A DNA stretch of 64,000 nt from Candidatus Altarchaeales archaeon ex4484_96. GTDB taxonomy: Archaea; Altiarchaeota; Altiarchaeia; IMC4; QMZM01. Below, one piece after another: positions 25,940 to 34,712 of this stretch. The notes beneath the pieces were generated by a model. It was not told the origin of the DNA. It worked only from the letters and a program-made list of their open reading frames with translations, and made no database searches. Each line of letters begins with the position of its first letter. Positions within the stretch are counted from its first letter, which is position 1. The DNA is taken from assembly GCA_002254405.1 (NCBI GenBank), contig NJDH01000003.1, forward strand, positions 8,394 through 72,393, given 5' to 3'. The translations under genes and the position numbers were made by a program.

Positions 25940-26074
25940 TTTTTTTTGCAGGTAGTCTACCAGCTCGGGTTCGATTCCCCTATCCTCAACAACGCGTTTT
26001 ATTTTCTTGGGGTCTTCACCTGCCTGAAGCTGTTTTTTAATCCACTCTATTGTCTGCTCTCGTTTTTTCACCAT
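25931..26074 (-). CDS. 47-residue helical protein coupled to the upstream membrane-protein gene
   Basis: A short open frame of 47 residues, MVKKREQTIEWIKKQLQAGE followed by a segment ending ELVDYLQKKLI. It is rich in Lys, Glu and Gln and predicted to be two or three helices; the G-x-D-P-K-K-I and G-I-E-P-E-L-V turns look like a small helical hairpin repeat. Its ATG (26074-26072) overlaps the TGA stop (26070-26068) of the upstream gene as ATGGTGA, typical of translational coupling, and it fills the space up to rfcS. I do not recognise a family. Confidence 0.55.
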   Translation of the reverse strand: MVKKREQTIEWIKKQLQAGEDPKKIKRVVEDRGIEPELVDYLQKKLI

Positions 26075-26958
26075 CCTCGCATGCTTTTTTTCTTGTTTAA
26101 GGAGGCGACCATGAAATAAACCAAAACCAGCGCGATTAAGCTGGCAGCATATACTATGATATCGTCTATTTCATTGCTATCTGGTGTAATATATGTGGTT
26201 GAGGTGGTTGTTGTTTCAGCAATACAATCTGGGTCTTCTCCGGGGGCGCAGTCTGGGTCGCATATTGCATCGGCTGTGTAAACGCAGAATCCGTCTTTTG
26301 TCTGGGGGGGGCAGTCTATTCGACAAACCAGGTAATCCTCTCCCTCATCACATAATCCGTTACCACACTCTGTTGTGCAGTCGGGGTCTTGTCCTATTTG
26401 ACAATCTGGGTCGCATTTAAGGTCCTCCAATCCGTCGCATAAGCCGTCTTCTAATCCTGATGGGCAGTCTTGTGGGCAGTTATGGTTGTTTTCCCCCGGC
26501 TCGCAGATTGAATCAAAATTGCATTGGAGCGTTATGGCTTCCTTGACATATATCTTGGGGGTGTTGGAGTAATATCTGCTGTCATCAGCTAAAATTAACT
26601 CAGCCTGCGCAACATCATATTCTTTTTCGCGCACCGGCTGGGGTATGGATTCAAATGTGAGGGTGTAGTTGTATTCTCTTTTACTTAAGGCGTCAACCGA
26701 TACATTCAAATTTAATGTTCCACCCACCCCGCTTGGTTTAAACACCCCGCATTCTTTAGGTGAGGCGAACGGGGGATAGCCTTCAATCAGTACCCCTGAA
26801 ATAATCTTATCTTCTTTGTTTTCTATGCTAAGGTATACTATAATCTCGTCCCCGCTTCTTATCTCTGTTGCCGAGTAGCTTTTGGTCAGCTCAACGCTTG
26901 CGTTAACAGATAAAATAAACGATATTAATACCAGGATAAATATTATTTTTTTCAACAT
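26068..26958 (-). CDS. Secreted, membrane-anchored Cys-rich protein (296 aa)
   Basis: The start at 26958 (MLKKIIFILVLISFILSVNA) is chosen over an upstream in-frame codon because it gives a signal peptide, has GGAGG about 8 nt before it, and overlaps the previous stop as ATGTTGA. Residues 20-140 look like a beta-sandwich of the CARDB/DUF11 type (IRSGDEIIVYLSIENKED). Residues about 155-245 hold repeated Cys motifs such as CEPGENNHNCPQDC, CDPDCQIGQDPDC, CDEGEDYLVCRIDC and CDPDCAPGEDPDC, likely disulphide-bonded and perhaps Ca2+-binding. A Thr-rich spacer (ETTTTSTTYITP) precedes one C-terminal helix with a basic tail. It is therefore a surface protein anchored by its C-terminus. It is in an operon with the 965-aa protein. 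Confidence 0.75.
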   Translation of the reverse strand: MLKKIIFILVLISFILSVNASVELTKSYSATEIRSGDEIIVYLSIENKEDKIISGVLIEGYPPFASPKECGVFKPSGVGGTLNLNVSVDALSKREYNYTLTFESIPQPVREKEYDVAQAELILADDSRYYSNTPKIYVKEAITLQCNFDSICEPGENNHNCPQDCPSGLEDGLCDGLEDLKCDPDCQIGQDPDCTTECGNGLCDEGEDYLVCRIDCPPQTKDGFCVYTADAICDPDCAPGEDPDCIAETTTTSTTYITPDSNEIDDIIVYAASLIALVLVYFMVASLNKKKSMRGW

Positions 26959-29849
26959 TTGCTTTCCTCCATGACCCGTACCCAGTCCACTGTTTGATCG
27001 TATTTGAAACATATGTTTTCTCCCAGGTTCTGGTGGATGTATATGTTATATTCGGTATCCCAGCTTGTGTGGGTTACTAGCTCGGGTCTTCCATGGCTGG
27101 TTAGGTAATCTTCTACCTGATTGAAGTAGACTGCTGCGTAGCTTTCCCACACGCTCACATCCATGATGTCGCAGATGTGTGTTGTTCCGCCGCTATCATA
27201 GCAGTCTATGATTGCCTGGCTTACCTGCGCTACCCTTGTATCCAGGGGCAGCATATAATGTAATTCCACGCTGCTGCAGGCTCCATCGAATTTAGCTGCA
27301 TCCATCCAGTGATCCCATCCATAATCGTTCCATGTGATGGTTCTTGCCCCCCCCTGGCATGTGCAGGAGCCGCAGGTGGAAAACCAGCTTGTGATGGGGG
27401 CCCATGTATGACAGCATGTGATATCCATAGCCCACCAGCTTCCCGAATCGGACTGGTACATGACAACACTATGTTCGGTTGTTGCTGTATCAAAGCGCAC
27501 ACCATATGCTCTGCCCGGGGGGACCCCCACGGTCCTGATAAGCGATAAGAGCACTATAGACCAGTGAGTGCATACTCCTCTAAGAGAGGGGTTGTTTATG
27601 AGTTGACTGGCTGTGTTGTCTGCGCAGGCTGCTCCACCGTACTGGTGTATTGAGTGTAGTTCGGTGAATATTTTTTCCACTGCATTATCAAAGCTTCCGC
27701 CGGCGACTTCCGATGCTAATGAGGGGTCTGATAGAACCCATTCATTGATTTTGGTTTGCATGGGGGGCTCGGGGTCGCATATTTCTATTCCCCCGTTTAT
27801 GTAGTCTGTGATGTGGTCGTAGATGGTTTTAGGCCATGTTGGCAGGTTAACATATTGCATGGTGCATACGACATCTTTTTGCGGTTCAACGGGTTCGCCT
27901 AAACATGAGCCTGTGACTGTTAATTCCACTGTTTCGTCGTCTGTGTTGCTTGCTGAGTCGGTTACGGTTAGTGTTATCGTGTATGTTCCCTGTGTGGTGT
28001 AGTCGTGTGTTGTTGTTTCCCCTGAGCCGGTTGCTCCATCCCCGAAATCCCACGCATATGCTGTGTAGGGTGTTGTTCCCCCGGTTGCGCTTCCTGTTAA
28101 GCTGACTGTTAAGGGGGCTGCTCCGGTGAGGGGGTTGGCATCAATTGATGCCGTAAGCGCTGGTATGGTCACGGTTATGTCTTGGGTGGCTTGGTCTGTA
28201 TCGGCGTTATCGTCTTCTACTGTCAGCGTTATCGTGTATGTTCCCTGTGTGGTGTAGTCGTGTGTTGTTGTCTGCCCTGAGCCTGTTGACCCATCTGCGA
28301 AATCCCACACGTAGGAGTAGGGTGCGGTTCCACCGGTTGCGCTTCCTGTTAAGCTGACTGTTAAGGGAGCCGCTCCTGTGAGAGGATTAGCAGAAAATGA
28401 TGCTTGCAAATCCCCATCTCCGTCACCGTCTCCATCACCATCCCCGTCGCCACCACCACCATCATAGCAGGCGTAGGTGCTGCAGTCTAGCTGGGGCAGG
28501 GTACTTAGATGATCCATACAGTGTTCGCAGAATCCTATTGGCTCGGCGGCCCCCCCCGGACCCATTATGCAGCGCCCTCCGTTGGGGTTTAGGTTACCTA
28601 AGCAGGTTATTTCTATGGGGCTGGGGCATGATGTCCCTCCAGCACAATAGTCTGAGGTAAACCCTGGAGCGGGGTCGCTTCCGCTCATTGATGCATCCAG
28701 GCAGTTAGCTGCTGGATTCTCTAAACCGTATCCACCGCATCTACAGGCATCATAGTATTCGTCGTTTAAGCCCCATTTGTTTCCTAGCTCATGTAAAACA
28801 GAGGCTCTGTGAACTGATTCCGCGATGATTATTTTAGCCAAGTTTGGGTCTGTCTTATAAACCCATCCTGCATGGCTCCCGCAGACGTCGGTATCTATAA
28901 AACCCACCGCATAATCGTAGGTTTCACCTGTTGCATCAGCGCATGCTTTAACCGCCGACAGGGCGTTAACCATCATCGAATCGTTGCAGAATCCAGAATT
29001 AAGTGATGCTGTGCAGGCAGTATCTGATCTTATTATTTTAATTGATGTAGGACAGTCTTTGAGAGGTGTGTTTTGGGTTATCAGGTTTTTCTGCTCCTCG
29101 ACGCTGCCTTCGTATGTGCCTGAAAAAGCCCAGTTTAGGGGGATGAATAACAGGGTCAGCTTGGGTTCAGCTATTATTATGTTAATGGAGTCGCTTCCGC
29201 TTTTCTGGGGGCTGCTGCTGTCTGTTACGCTGTAGGTGATAGTGTGCCCTCCCACGGAAAGGCTATCGTTTATGAAATCCGACACATCTCCCATGTTGTC
29301 AAGCAGTTCAAAGAGCTGTCCATTAATACTTGAGCTCCATCTGTGGTCGTAGTTGGCTGTTCCCCCTGATACGCTCCCAAAGAAATGTATTTCCTCGCCC
29401 TCCCCAAAGCATGCTCCGTCGGCGGGGTATTCTATCACAACGGTTAAATCCCCATCTCCGTCCCCGTCACCATCCCCATTTACTCCCGGCACATCGCATG
29501 CTTCCATCACATCAACATCCTCCATTAAAAGATCCGCTAAGGCGATGAATCCCACGATTATGACCACCCCCAGTATGGTGTTGAATATGATGTGTTTGCC
29601 TTGGTTTTTTATGCCCGGGTCGGTGCTCAACTGCATCAATCCTCCTAAGGCGAATAAAACGAACATTATGGGAACCAGAAGAGTCATTATAACGCAGAGT
29701 ATGGGCACGATTAGACAGGTTAGTCTCCCCAAGTAATCTGTTTGGGGGGCGGGGCATATTTCCTCGAGAGATTGTGCTGTAACACTGGAGGATATAATAA
29801 ATATTAGCAGAAGATAAATGAGTTTTTTTTTGTTATTGCTGGATGACAT
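26952..29849 (-). CDS. Multidomain surface protein: pilin-like hairpin, degenerate metallopeptidase region, two PKD domains, transglutaminase-like domain (965 aa)
   Basis: Domains in order: a signal-like helix (residues about 8-25); two further helices (about 45-110) around LMQLSTDPGIKNQGKHIIFN, a hairpin like that of T4SS pilins; a Gly-Asp linker (NGDGDGDGDGD); an Ig-like region; a metallopeptidase-like domain with VLHELGNKWGLNDEYYDAC, which matches the H-E-x-x-H...D-E-Y pattern of M64-type peptidases except that the second His is Asn; a second Gly-Asp linker; two PKD domains (about 500-670) with the WDF-x-DG signature; and a transglutaminase-like domain with Cys in RGVCTHWS, His in TEHSVVMY and Asp in WWAMDIT as an apparent triad. 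It is probably exported, held by its N-terminal helices, and disulphide-rich. The transglutaminase domain may be active; the peptidase domain probably is not. Confidence 0.78.
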   Translation of the reverse strand: MSSSNNKKKLIYLLLIFIISSSVTAQSLEEICPAPQTDYLGRLTCLIVPILCVIMTLLVPIMFVLFALGGLMQLSTDPGIKNQGKHIIFNTILGVVIIVGFIALADLLMEDVDVMEACDVPGVNGDGDGDGDGDLTVVIEYPADGACFGEGEEIHFFGSVSGGTANYDHRWSSSINGQLFELLDNMGDVSDFINDSLSVGGHTITYSVTDSSSPQKSGSDSINIIIAEPKLTLLFIPLNWAFSGTYEGSVEEQKNLITQNTPLKDCPTSIKIIRSDTACTASLNSGFCNDSMMVNALSAVKACADATGETYDYAVGFIDTDVCGSHAGWVYKTDPNLAKIIIAESVHRASVLHELGNKWGLNDEYYDACRCGGYGLENPAANCLDASMSGSDPAPGFTSDYCAGGTSCPSPIEITCLGNLNPNGGRCIMGPGGAAEPIGFCEHCMDHLSTLPQLDCSTYACYDGGGGDGDGDGDGDGDGDLQASFSANPLTGAAPLTVSLTGSATGGTAPYSYVWDFADGSTGSGQTTTHDYTTQGTYTITLTVEDDNADTDQATQDITVTIPALTASIDANPLTGAAPLTVSLTGSATGGTTPYTAYAWDFGDGATGSGETTTHDYTTQGTYTITLTVTDSASNTDDETVELTVTGSCLGEPVEPQKDVVCTMQYVNLPTWPKTIYDHITDYINGGIEICDPEPPMQTKINEWVLSDPSLASEVAGGSFDNAVEKIFTELHSIHQYGGAACADNTASQLINNPSLRGVCTHWSIVLLSLIRTVGVPPGRAYGVRFDTATTEHSVVMYQSDSGSWWAMDITCCHTWAPITSWFSTCGSCTCQGGARTITWNDYGWDHWMDAAKFDGACSSVELHYMLPLDTRVAQVSQAIIDCYDSGGTTHICDIMDVSVWESYAAVYFNQVEDYLTSHGRPELVTHTSWDTEYNIYIHQNLGENICFKYDQTVDWVRVMEESKC
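27973..28385 (-). repeat. Tandem PKD-domain duplication
   Basis: Two adjacent PKD modules are near-identical at DNA level. GTTATCGTGTATGTTCCC occurs at 27973 and again at 28228, a period of 255 nt (85 codons), and GCGCTTCCTGTTAAGCTGAC recurs with a similar period. The repeat is in frame and probably arose by recent unequal crossing-over. Confidence 0.8.
28410..28470 (-). repeat. Hexanucleotide repeat coding a Gly-Asp linker
   Basis: A degenerate six-base repeat (CCATCN/CCGTCN units on the plus strand) encodes the (GlyAsp)n linker before the first PKD domain. A second, shorter copy at 29448-29480 encodes the linker after the N-terminal hairpin. These repeats generate spurious open frames on the plus strand. 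Confidence 0.75.
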
Positions 29850-29914
29850 CTTCGGGTTTTTGTTTTTTTATTGAATATATTACTTGTTGAACTATAATAT
29901 AACCATTTACCAAA

Positions 29915-32900
29915 ATGACGAGATATTATTTTATCCCGCACTCTGTTGTTGTTTTGCTTTTTTTTTCATTTAGCTTGGTCTCTCTTGTAATTAATGTTGA
30001 GGCATGTGTATCATCACCAGAGTGCCCTGATAGATGCCCATACCTTGGAAATGGTTGGGGGTGCTATTATGATAATGAATGCACAATCCTTTGTGAATAC
30101 TGTGGTGAAATATACCCTGTAACCGAGGCTGAAGACTGTGACTGGGGTGATACAAACTGTATCAACCAGCCTCATCTGCCTCTCACCGATGATATACCAC
30201 CTGACTACGAGAATGTCGGGATTGCCTCTTTTGGAGAAGCATATTATTATCGCAGAGGATTTATTGATGTTGTTGAAAGCGGCACTCCTGAGGCGCAGAT
30301 AAGCATATCACCCGATGTTTATCTGAAGGAAGTCAGCGAAGATTTTTATTGCTTTAAGACTCTGCTTCTTGATTTAGACATATGTGAGGTGATAGGCGGC
30401 AGCGTAGATAATACAGACTATGATCTTGTATCGAGCAAAGAAAGAGCCACAAGACAATTTGAGAGGGATGAGGCTTATTCTTTCAACTATGGCTCGAATC
30501 CCATAGCAAGATGTTACAGGACGGCGGATTTAGGCCGGGGTGTGACCGAGCAACAGGAGATGCAGCTTGTAATAACTCCAACTAATCTTGTGGTGGCCGC
30601 CCAGAAACCATCGTATAGCTGCAGCCAGTATGCCACAGAGCAGGCATGTCAGTCAACCGGGGTTTGCGAGTGGGACGAGGTGTGGCTGAGATGTGAGTTT
30701 GTTCCATATGAGGGTTTCACAGAAGAAAACCAGGTGATGTTCTGGCTTATGGAACCTGAAAGATGCTATGCCTTGGATATTTATGGGGCTGGCTCCACAT
30801 ATAAGTGGACCTTGATTAACGACCCGGCATATAAGGCTCTGGTAGAGCACTATCATAGCAGGTCCGGTTTTGGTCCGTTGACGGACCCGCCCCCCGAAGT
30901 TGACGCTGATGATTTGCCCAAGGACCTCAAGCCCTCGTATCATGTTGAGCTTTTTTTCGGGGCTGATGAGGTTTACGCTACTTTCTTCGAGAAATGGGCT
31001 AAACATTATATTAAGGAGCTTGGGGGCATGGATGAGTCGGAGAGGCTTTACTGCTATAAGACGGATTTATGGGATACCAGCTACTGCTATGAGCTGCCTT
31101 ATCACCTGTATTCTTTTCTTGAAGACAACAGTCTTGTTTTGATTGATGATGTATACATCAACAACATAAAACTGTGGAACGACTTCCAGTACATAAATGA
31201 GATGCCAGCAAAGAATCTTATAACATATGATGTGCCCGGAATTAATGTTGTATACATAATGGGTCCTCCGCTGGAGGATGAAGAGCGTCTTTGGCACGGG
31301 CTCTGGATTAAGTTTTTCACAGTAAGCCCGATGATTCAGTTATCCGGTGCTGGGGGGGCATCCAGGTGGGCTCAGACGAGGGTTGAGACAGAGGAGTATG
31401 TTGGTTCCGGTATGGATAGGAGGGATGCATGTGAATATAGCTGCGTTTATACTGAGGAGGAATCAGATAATCCATGCCGTCTCCTTGAAGAGTGCGATCC
31501 GTTTGACCCCATGGATGATGACGAAACCCAATATGAGCATTGTCCTAATGAAAATCCTCATTATGACCTATGCTCGGGTTTTGATTCAGATGAGGATCCT
31601 GATAGCGTTGATCAGATTGGTTCATGCAGTATCTATCGGGGGGTGGATGATGAGTGTGTATCGGATACGGGGGATTATCCAACATGCTTGGAGTGGCGTG
31701 TTAATCCACCATCGGCTAGTGACTGCTGGGGTGGTCTAAATGAGGTTGAACCCTGTGAGGTTATATCGCAGTATCAGCTTATGCGGGATTGTCCACCAGA
31801 GGAATGTAGGGATGCTGGCTATGGTCAGGGGGGTTTCGAGAAGGTGGAGGTGCCGTGGTATGAGCGTATTTGGGGTTCAGGTAATGAATACTGTGTCTGG
31901 AAGCTTTTATCTCAATACCCTGATTGTACCAGTTGTCTGGAAGGCTCTCAGGGTGTTGGTTACACCATTGTTGAACAAAAGCAGGAGGCTCCAGGACCTC
32001 TTTGCCTCACAAAGTACATACTGGAAGGTGGTGTCAAGGCTACGACAACAATCAAGATTAGATACAATGGTAGTCTCACCCCTGATGAGGTTTACAGGGT
32101 TGAGATACACAATATAAGCGACAATATATGGATGACGGAGTTTGAGCAATCTAGTAAACCCTATTTCAAGTTAATAGACACCGCTGATATACCCTTCCAG
32201 GTTACCTGTGCTTATCTGGTTGCTTCACCGCGTTTTGACTGTGAATTTGAGGCTGGTTGCTCTAATGTCCAGATTGTAAGATACATGAGATCTAAAATGG
32301 GCAGGTGGTCTAGGCTTACCTTAGATTCGGATGTGCTTAAATCTGATGTTATAAATGATATTCACATGAATGTGGAGTTTGAAGTGAAACAGGATTATTT
32401 AACCGGTCTTAGGGAGGATAGGTTTTATACGGCATGCGACAGGTTAAACTGCAACTGTGAGGAATGTTTGTGCCCCTGTAAATGTCCTGAGATACATACA
32501 CCCACCTATCAGTTTATCCTAGCTGACAGTAACACAGGATATAACGATGATGTCTGCGGCGGGGTGAGCGAGAAGGTTATGCTTTTATGTCCCTGCCCGC
32601 TTTGTTGTTATCCTCCCCGCTCCTCATGGTATGATATGTGCTGGCATCAGTGGAGGGAGGAAATAAAGTCATGGTATCATGAGCAGACGACCTCAACGAT
32701 ATCCGACAGCTTTGAGGTATTCAACTGGGAGAAAGAAGGTTGGGTGTATAACAGCCCATCAGGTGAGGATGAGCCTATTGAACATTATCTGGAGCTGGAT
32801 GCCACAAGATACAAAGACGGGGATATCATATCCACCCAGGGGTTCATCAACTTCACAATAAGCCCTAATATCTTTCGGGGGATGGAGTTGTATGTTAATG

Positions 32901-34711
32901 ACTCCGAGGGATTCTATCATAAGCTTATCAGCGTGGTAGGGCATTATCTCACAAGGAAAAAATCAAGCCCCCTCCCGGATACGAAGGAATATAAATTCGA
33001 CAGCAGATACGGTTACGAGCTTGACAGGTACGGGTATCCCGAGCAGTGCAAGAAGATATGTGAGCCGCCTCCAAGATGCGAATGCGATCCCTCTGATATA
33101 ACGGCTCCCCTCTGTTACAACATGGATTTGATAGTGTATCGCGCTGATATCGAGGATTTGCTTTGTGAGTATTATTCCGACGACCCTGTTGTGACAAGGA
33201 TATGCGATGATGGCTCGATAACAGATGACCAGCAGATAATCGACGATTTATGCACCCGATACCTTAATGAGGTGGGTGTTGTTAAATGCGAGCTGGATCA
33301 TAACAGGGTATACTGTTTCGATCAATACATGGACGATGACCTTTATATGGCCTGCTACGGGGATCATCTAACAGCACCAGAGGACTGTGTTTGCACTCCG
33401 GATAAGAGATACGATAACCCCTGCACCTCAGAGAGGGATTTCCATGAGGATGAGGGGAGCATTATAGTAAACGGCGATTTCGAGATGGGCTTTCAGTCGA
33501 ATAAACTCGGGCCCTGGGATGGTGATGGTGTTGTTTTCTGGATGGGTAGAAACGGTTACGCTCTTCAATTAGCTGACGGGCAGGCTGTGGAGCAGCAGAT
33601 ACCCGAGTATGTGTCTAATGACCCGGCTAATGATATGCTTTGTCTGGAGTATGGTGTGGACTCTTTTGTTGGAGGGGGGGAAATCCATATTGTCATCATA
33701 GAAAACACCGAAGAGGATGGTCGAGGCGATGAGCTTGCCAGGTATACTCTCTATGCGCCCGAGGATTGTCCCCCGGATCTTTCAGAGGATGAAAAATACT
33801 GGATTAGGGCGTGTGTTGATGGTGTGCCTGAAAAGATACCGGGCAATATACTGCGGATTGAGGTGGGAGGAAACGATTTCGTCATAGACAACATCAACGT
33901 GGGTAAATACTATGATTTTGTTGTATCGCATAACGAGGATATCGAGAATATGACCTGGAGCGACCAGTGGGCTTCGCAGTCTAGCGCTGGGATTTATGAG
34001 CTTATGGTTAACGATATCGACCATGGCTCATCTGATAGTGTTTTCCCGGGCGGACATTACTATACCATCTACTTTAAGAGCTTGCCTGAGCCCTTCAGGG
34101 AGCTGCCTTCCTCAAGTGAGCTTTATGATGTTATATCCAAGCAGGCTTTCATGGAGGGGAGCGTTAAAATACACACCTATTACATGACCCGCGAGATACC
34201 CTTAAGCTCGGCGGACAAGTTCAAGATAAGGGATGCTATGGAGTTGACTTACTGGATGGAACCTGATAATCTGGCGTTGTTCCCCGGCACCGAAGTGACC
34301 GTTAAGCTAAAATTGTATAACCTGGATGAAAAACGTGGTGAATCAGGTAAGAGGGTTTATGTTTGGAGCAGCGATGTCGCTGATTTATCCGCGCTAAGCC
34401 CCTCTGGTTTAAGCGAGGAAGATGGGCAGTATTATGTTGTCACAGGGGCTGATGGTACCGCTGAATTCACTATTGTTCCCTCAGACACCGTTTCTTTGGA
34501 GATAAAGCATTTTGGTGATGAGGACCCCTCGGGCCACACGACAAAGAAGGTGTTGAGGGTTAATGTGTTGTCGATATATACTCCGTTTCTTTCTCCGCAG
34601 ACGCTTGTCTTGTTGTTGATTTTGATTGTGGCAGCGTTCTCTTATAAGTTTCTTGGAGTGGGTCGTATGCAGCTTGAGGGTTGGTTGGATGATCTAAGAG
34701 GAAAAAAATAA
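29915..34711 (+). CDS. Giant secreted cysteine-rich surface protein with C-terminal anchor (1598 aa)
   Basis: An N-terminal signal peptide (RYYFIPHSVVVLLFFSFSLV) is followed by about 1540 extracytoplasmic residues with very many Cys residues in local clusters: CVSSPECPDRCPYLGNGWGC near the start, CDRLNCNCEECLCPCKC near residue 850 and LLCPCPLCCYP near 890. Around residue 1190 the pattern IIVNGDFEMGFQ...GPWDGDG resembles the start of a carbohydrate-binding jelly-roll domain. Residues about 1450-1560 look Ig-like (TEVTVKLKLYNLDEKRG, GADGTAEFTIVPSD). One C-terminal helix (LVLLLILIVAAFSYKFL) and a short basic tail anchor it. No enzyme motif was found. It lies immediately upstream (1 nt) of five paralogous membrane proteins, so it is probably the exposed component of the same system. 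I do not recognise the family. Confidence 0.72.
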   Translation: MTRYYFIPHSVVVLLFFSFSLVSLVINVEACVSSPECPDRCPYLGNGWGCYYDNECTILCEYCGEIYPVTEAEDCDWGDTNCINQPHLPLTDDIPPDYENVGIASFGEAYYYRRGFIDVVESGTPEAQISISPDVYLKEVSEDFYCFKTLLLDLDICEVIGGSVDNTDYDLVSSKERATRQFERDEAYSFNYGSNPIARCYRTADLGRGVTEQQEMQLVITPTNLVVAAQKPSYSCSQYATEQACQSTGVCEWDEVWLRCEFVPYEGFTEENQVMFWLMEPERCYALDIYGAGSTYKWTLINDPAYKALVEHYHSRSGFGPLTDPPPEVDADDLPKDLKPSYHVELFFGADEVYATFFEKWAKHYIKELGGMDESERLYCYKTDLWDTSYCYELPYHLYSFLEDNSLVLIDDVYINNIKLWNDFQYINEMPAKNLITYDVPGINVVYIMGPPLEDEERLWHGLWIKFFTVSPMIQLSGAGGASRWAQTRVETEEYVGSGMDRRDACEYSCVYTEEESDNPCRLLEECDPFDPMDDDETQYEHCPNENPHYDLCSGFDSDEDPDSVDQIGSCSIYRGVDDECVSDTGDYPTCLEWRVNPPSASDCWGGLNEVEPCEVISQYQLMRDCPPEECRDAGYGQGGFEKVEVPWYERIWGSGNEYCVWKLLSQYPDCTSCLEGSQGVGYTIVEQKQEAPGPLCLTKYILEGGVKATTTIKIRYNGSLTPDEVYRVEIHNISDNIWMTEFEQSSKPYFKLIDTADIPFQVTCAYLVASPRFDCEFEAGCSNVQIVRYMRSKMGRWSRLTLDSDVLKSDVINDIHMNVEFEVKQDYLTGLREDRFYTACDRLNCNCEECLCPCKCPEIHTPTYQFILADSNTGYNDDVCGGVSEKVMLLCPCPLCCYPPRSSWYDMCWHQWREEIKSWYHEQTTSTISDSFEVFNWEKEGWVYNSPSGEDEPIEHYLELDATRYKDGDIISTQGFINFTISPNIFRGMELYVNDSEGFYHKLISVVGHYLTRKKSSPLPDTKEYKFDSRYGYELDRYGYPEQCKKICEPPPRCECDPSDITAPLCYNMDLIVYRADIEDLLCEYYSDDPVVTRICDDGSITDDQQIIDDLCTRYLNEVGVVKCELDHNRVYCFDQYMDDDLYMACYGDHLTAPEDCVCTPDKRYDNPCTSERDFHEDEGSIIVNGDFEMGFQSNKLGPWDGDGVVFWMGRNGYALQLADGQAVEQQIPEYVSNDPANDMLCLEYGVDSFVGGGEIHIVIIENTEEDGRGDELARYTLYAPEDCPPDLSEDEKYWIRACVDGVPEKIPGNILRIEVGGNDFVIDNINVGKYYDFVVSHNEDIENMTWSDQWASQSSAGIYELMVNDIDHGSSDSVFPGGHYYTIYFKSLPEPFRELPSSSELYDVISKQAFMEGSVKIHTYYMTREIPLSSADKFKIRDAMELTYWMEPDNLALFPGTEVTVKLKLYNLDEKRGESGKRVYVWSSDVADLSALSPSGLSEEDGQYYVVTGADGTAEFTIVPSDTVSLEIKHFGDEDPSGHTTKKVLRVNVLSIYTPFLSPQTLVLLLILIVAAFSYKFLGVGRMQLEGWLDDLRGKK

Positions 34712-34712
34712 C

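Noticed and set aside
25968..25985. T-loop-like GGGTTCGATTCCCC, as in a tRNA 3' half
   Set aside because: Only three stem pairs form, no acceptor or anticodon arms are found nearby, and the bases encode the small coupled protein on the minus strand.
28410..28470. CRISPR-like or satellite array
   Set aside because: The repeat is hexameric, without spacers, and fully coding.
28397..28660. Plus-strand open frame rich in His and Arg
   Set aside because: It is the antisense shadow of the Gly-Asp hexanucleotide linker in the 965-aa gene.
31347..32117. Two long alternative-frame ORFs inside the giant surface-protein gene
   Set aside because: Their composition is unlike real proteins (Met/Ile/Arg-rich without domains) and the main frame is continuous across them.
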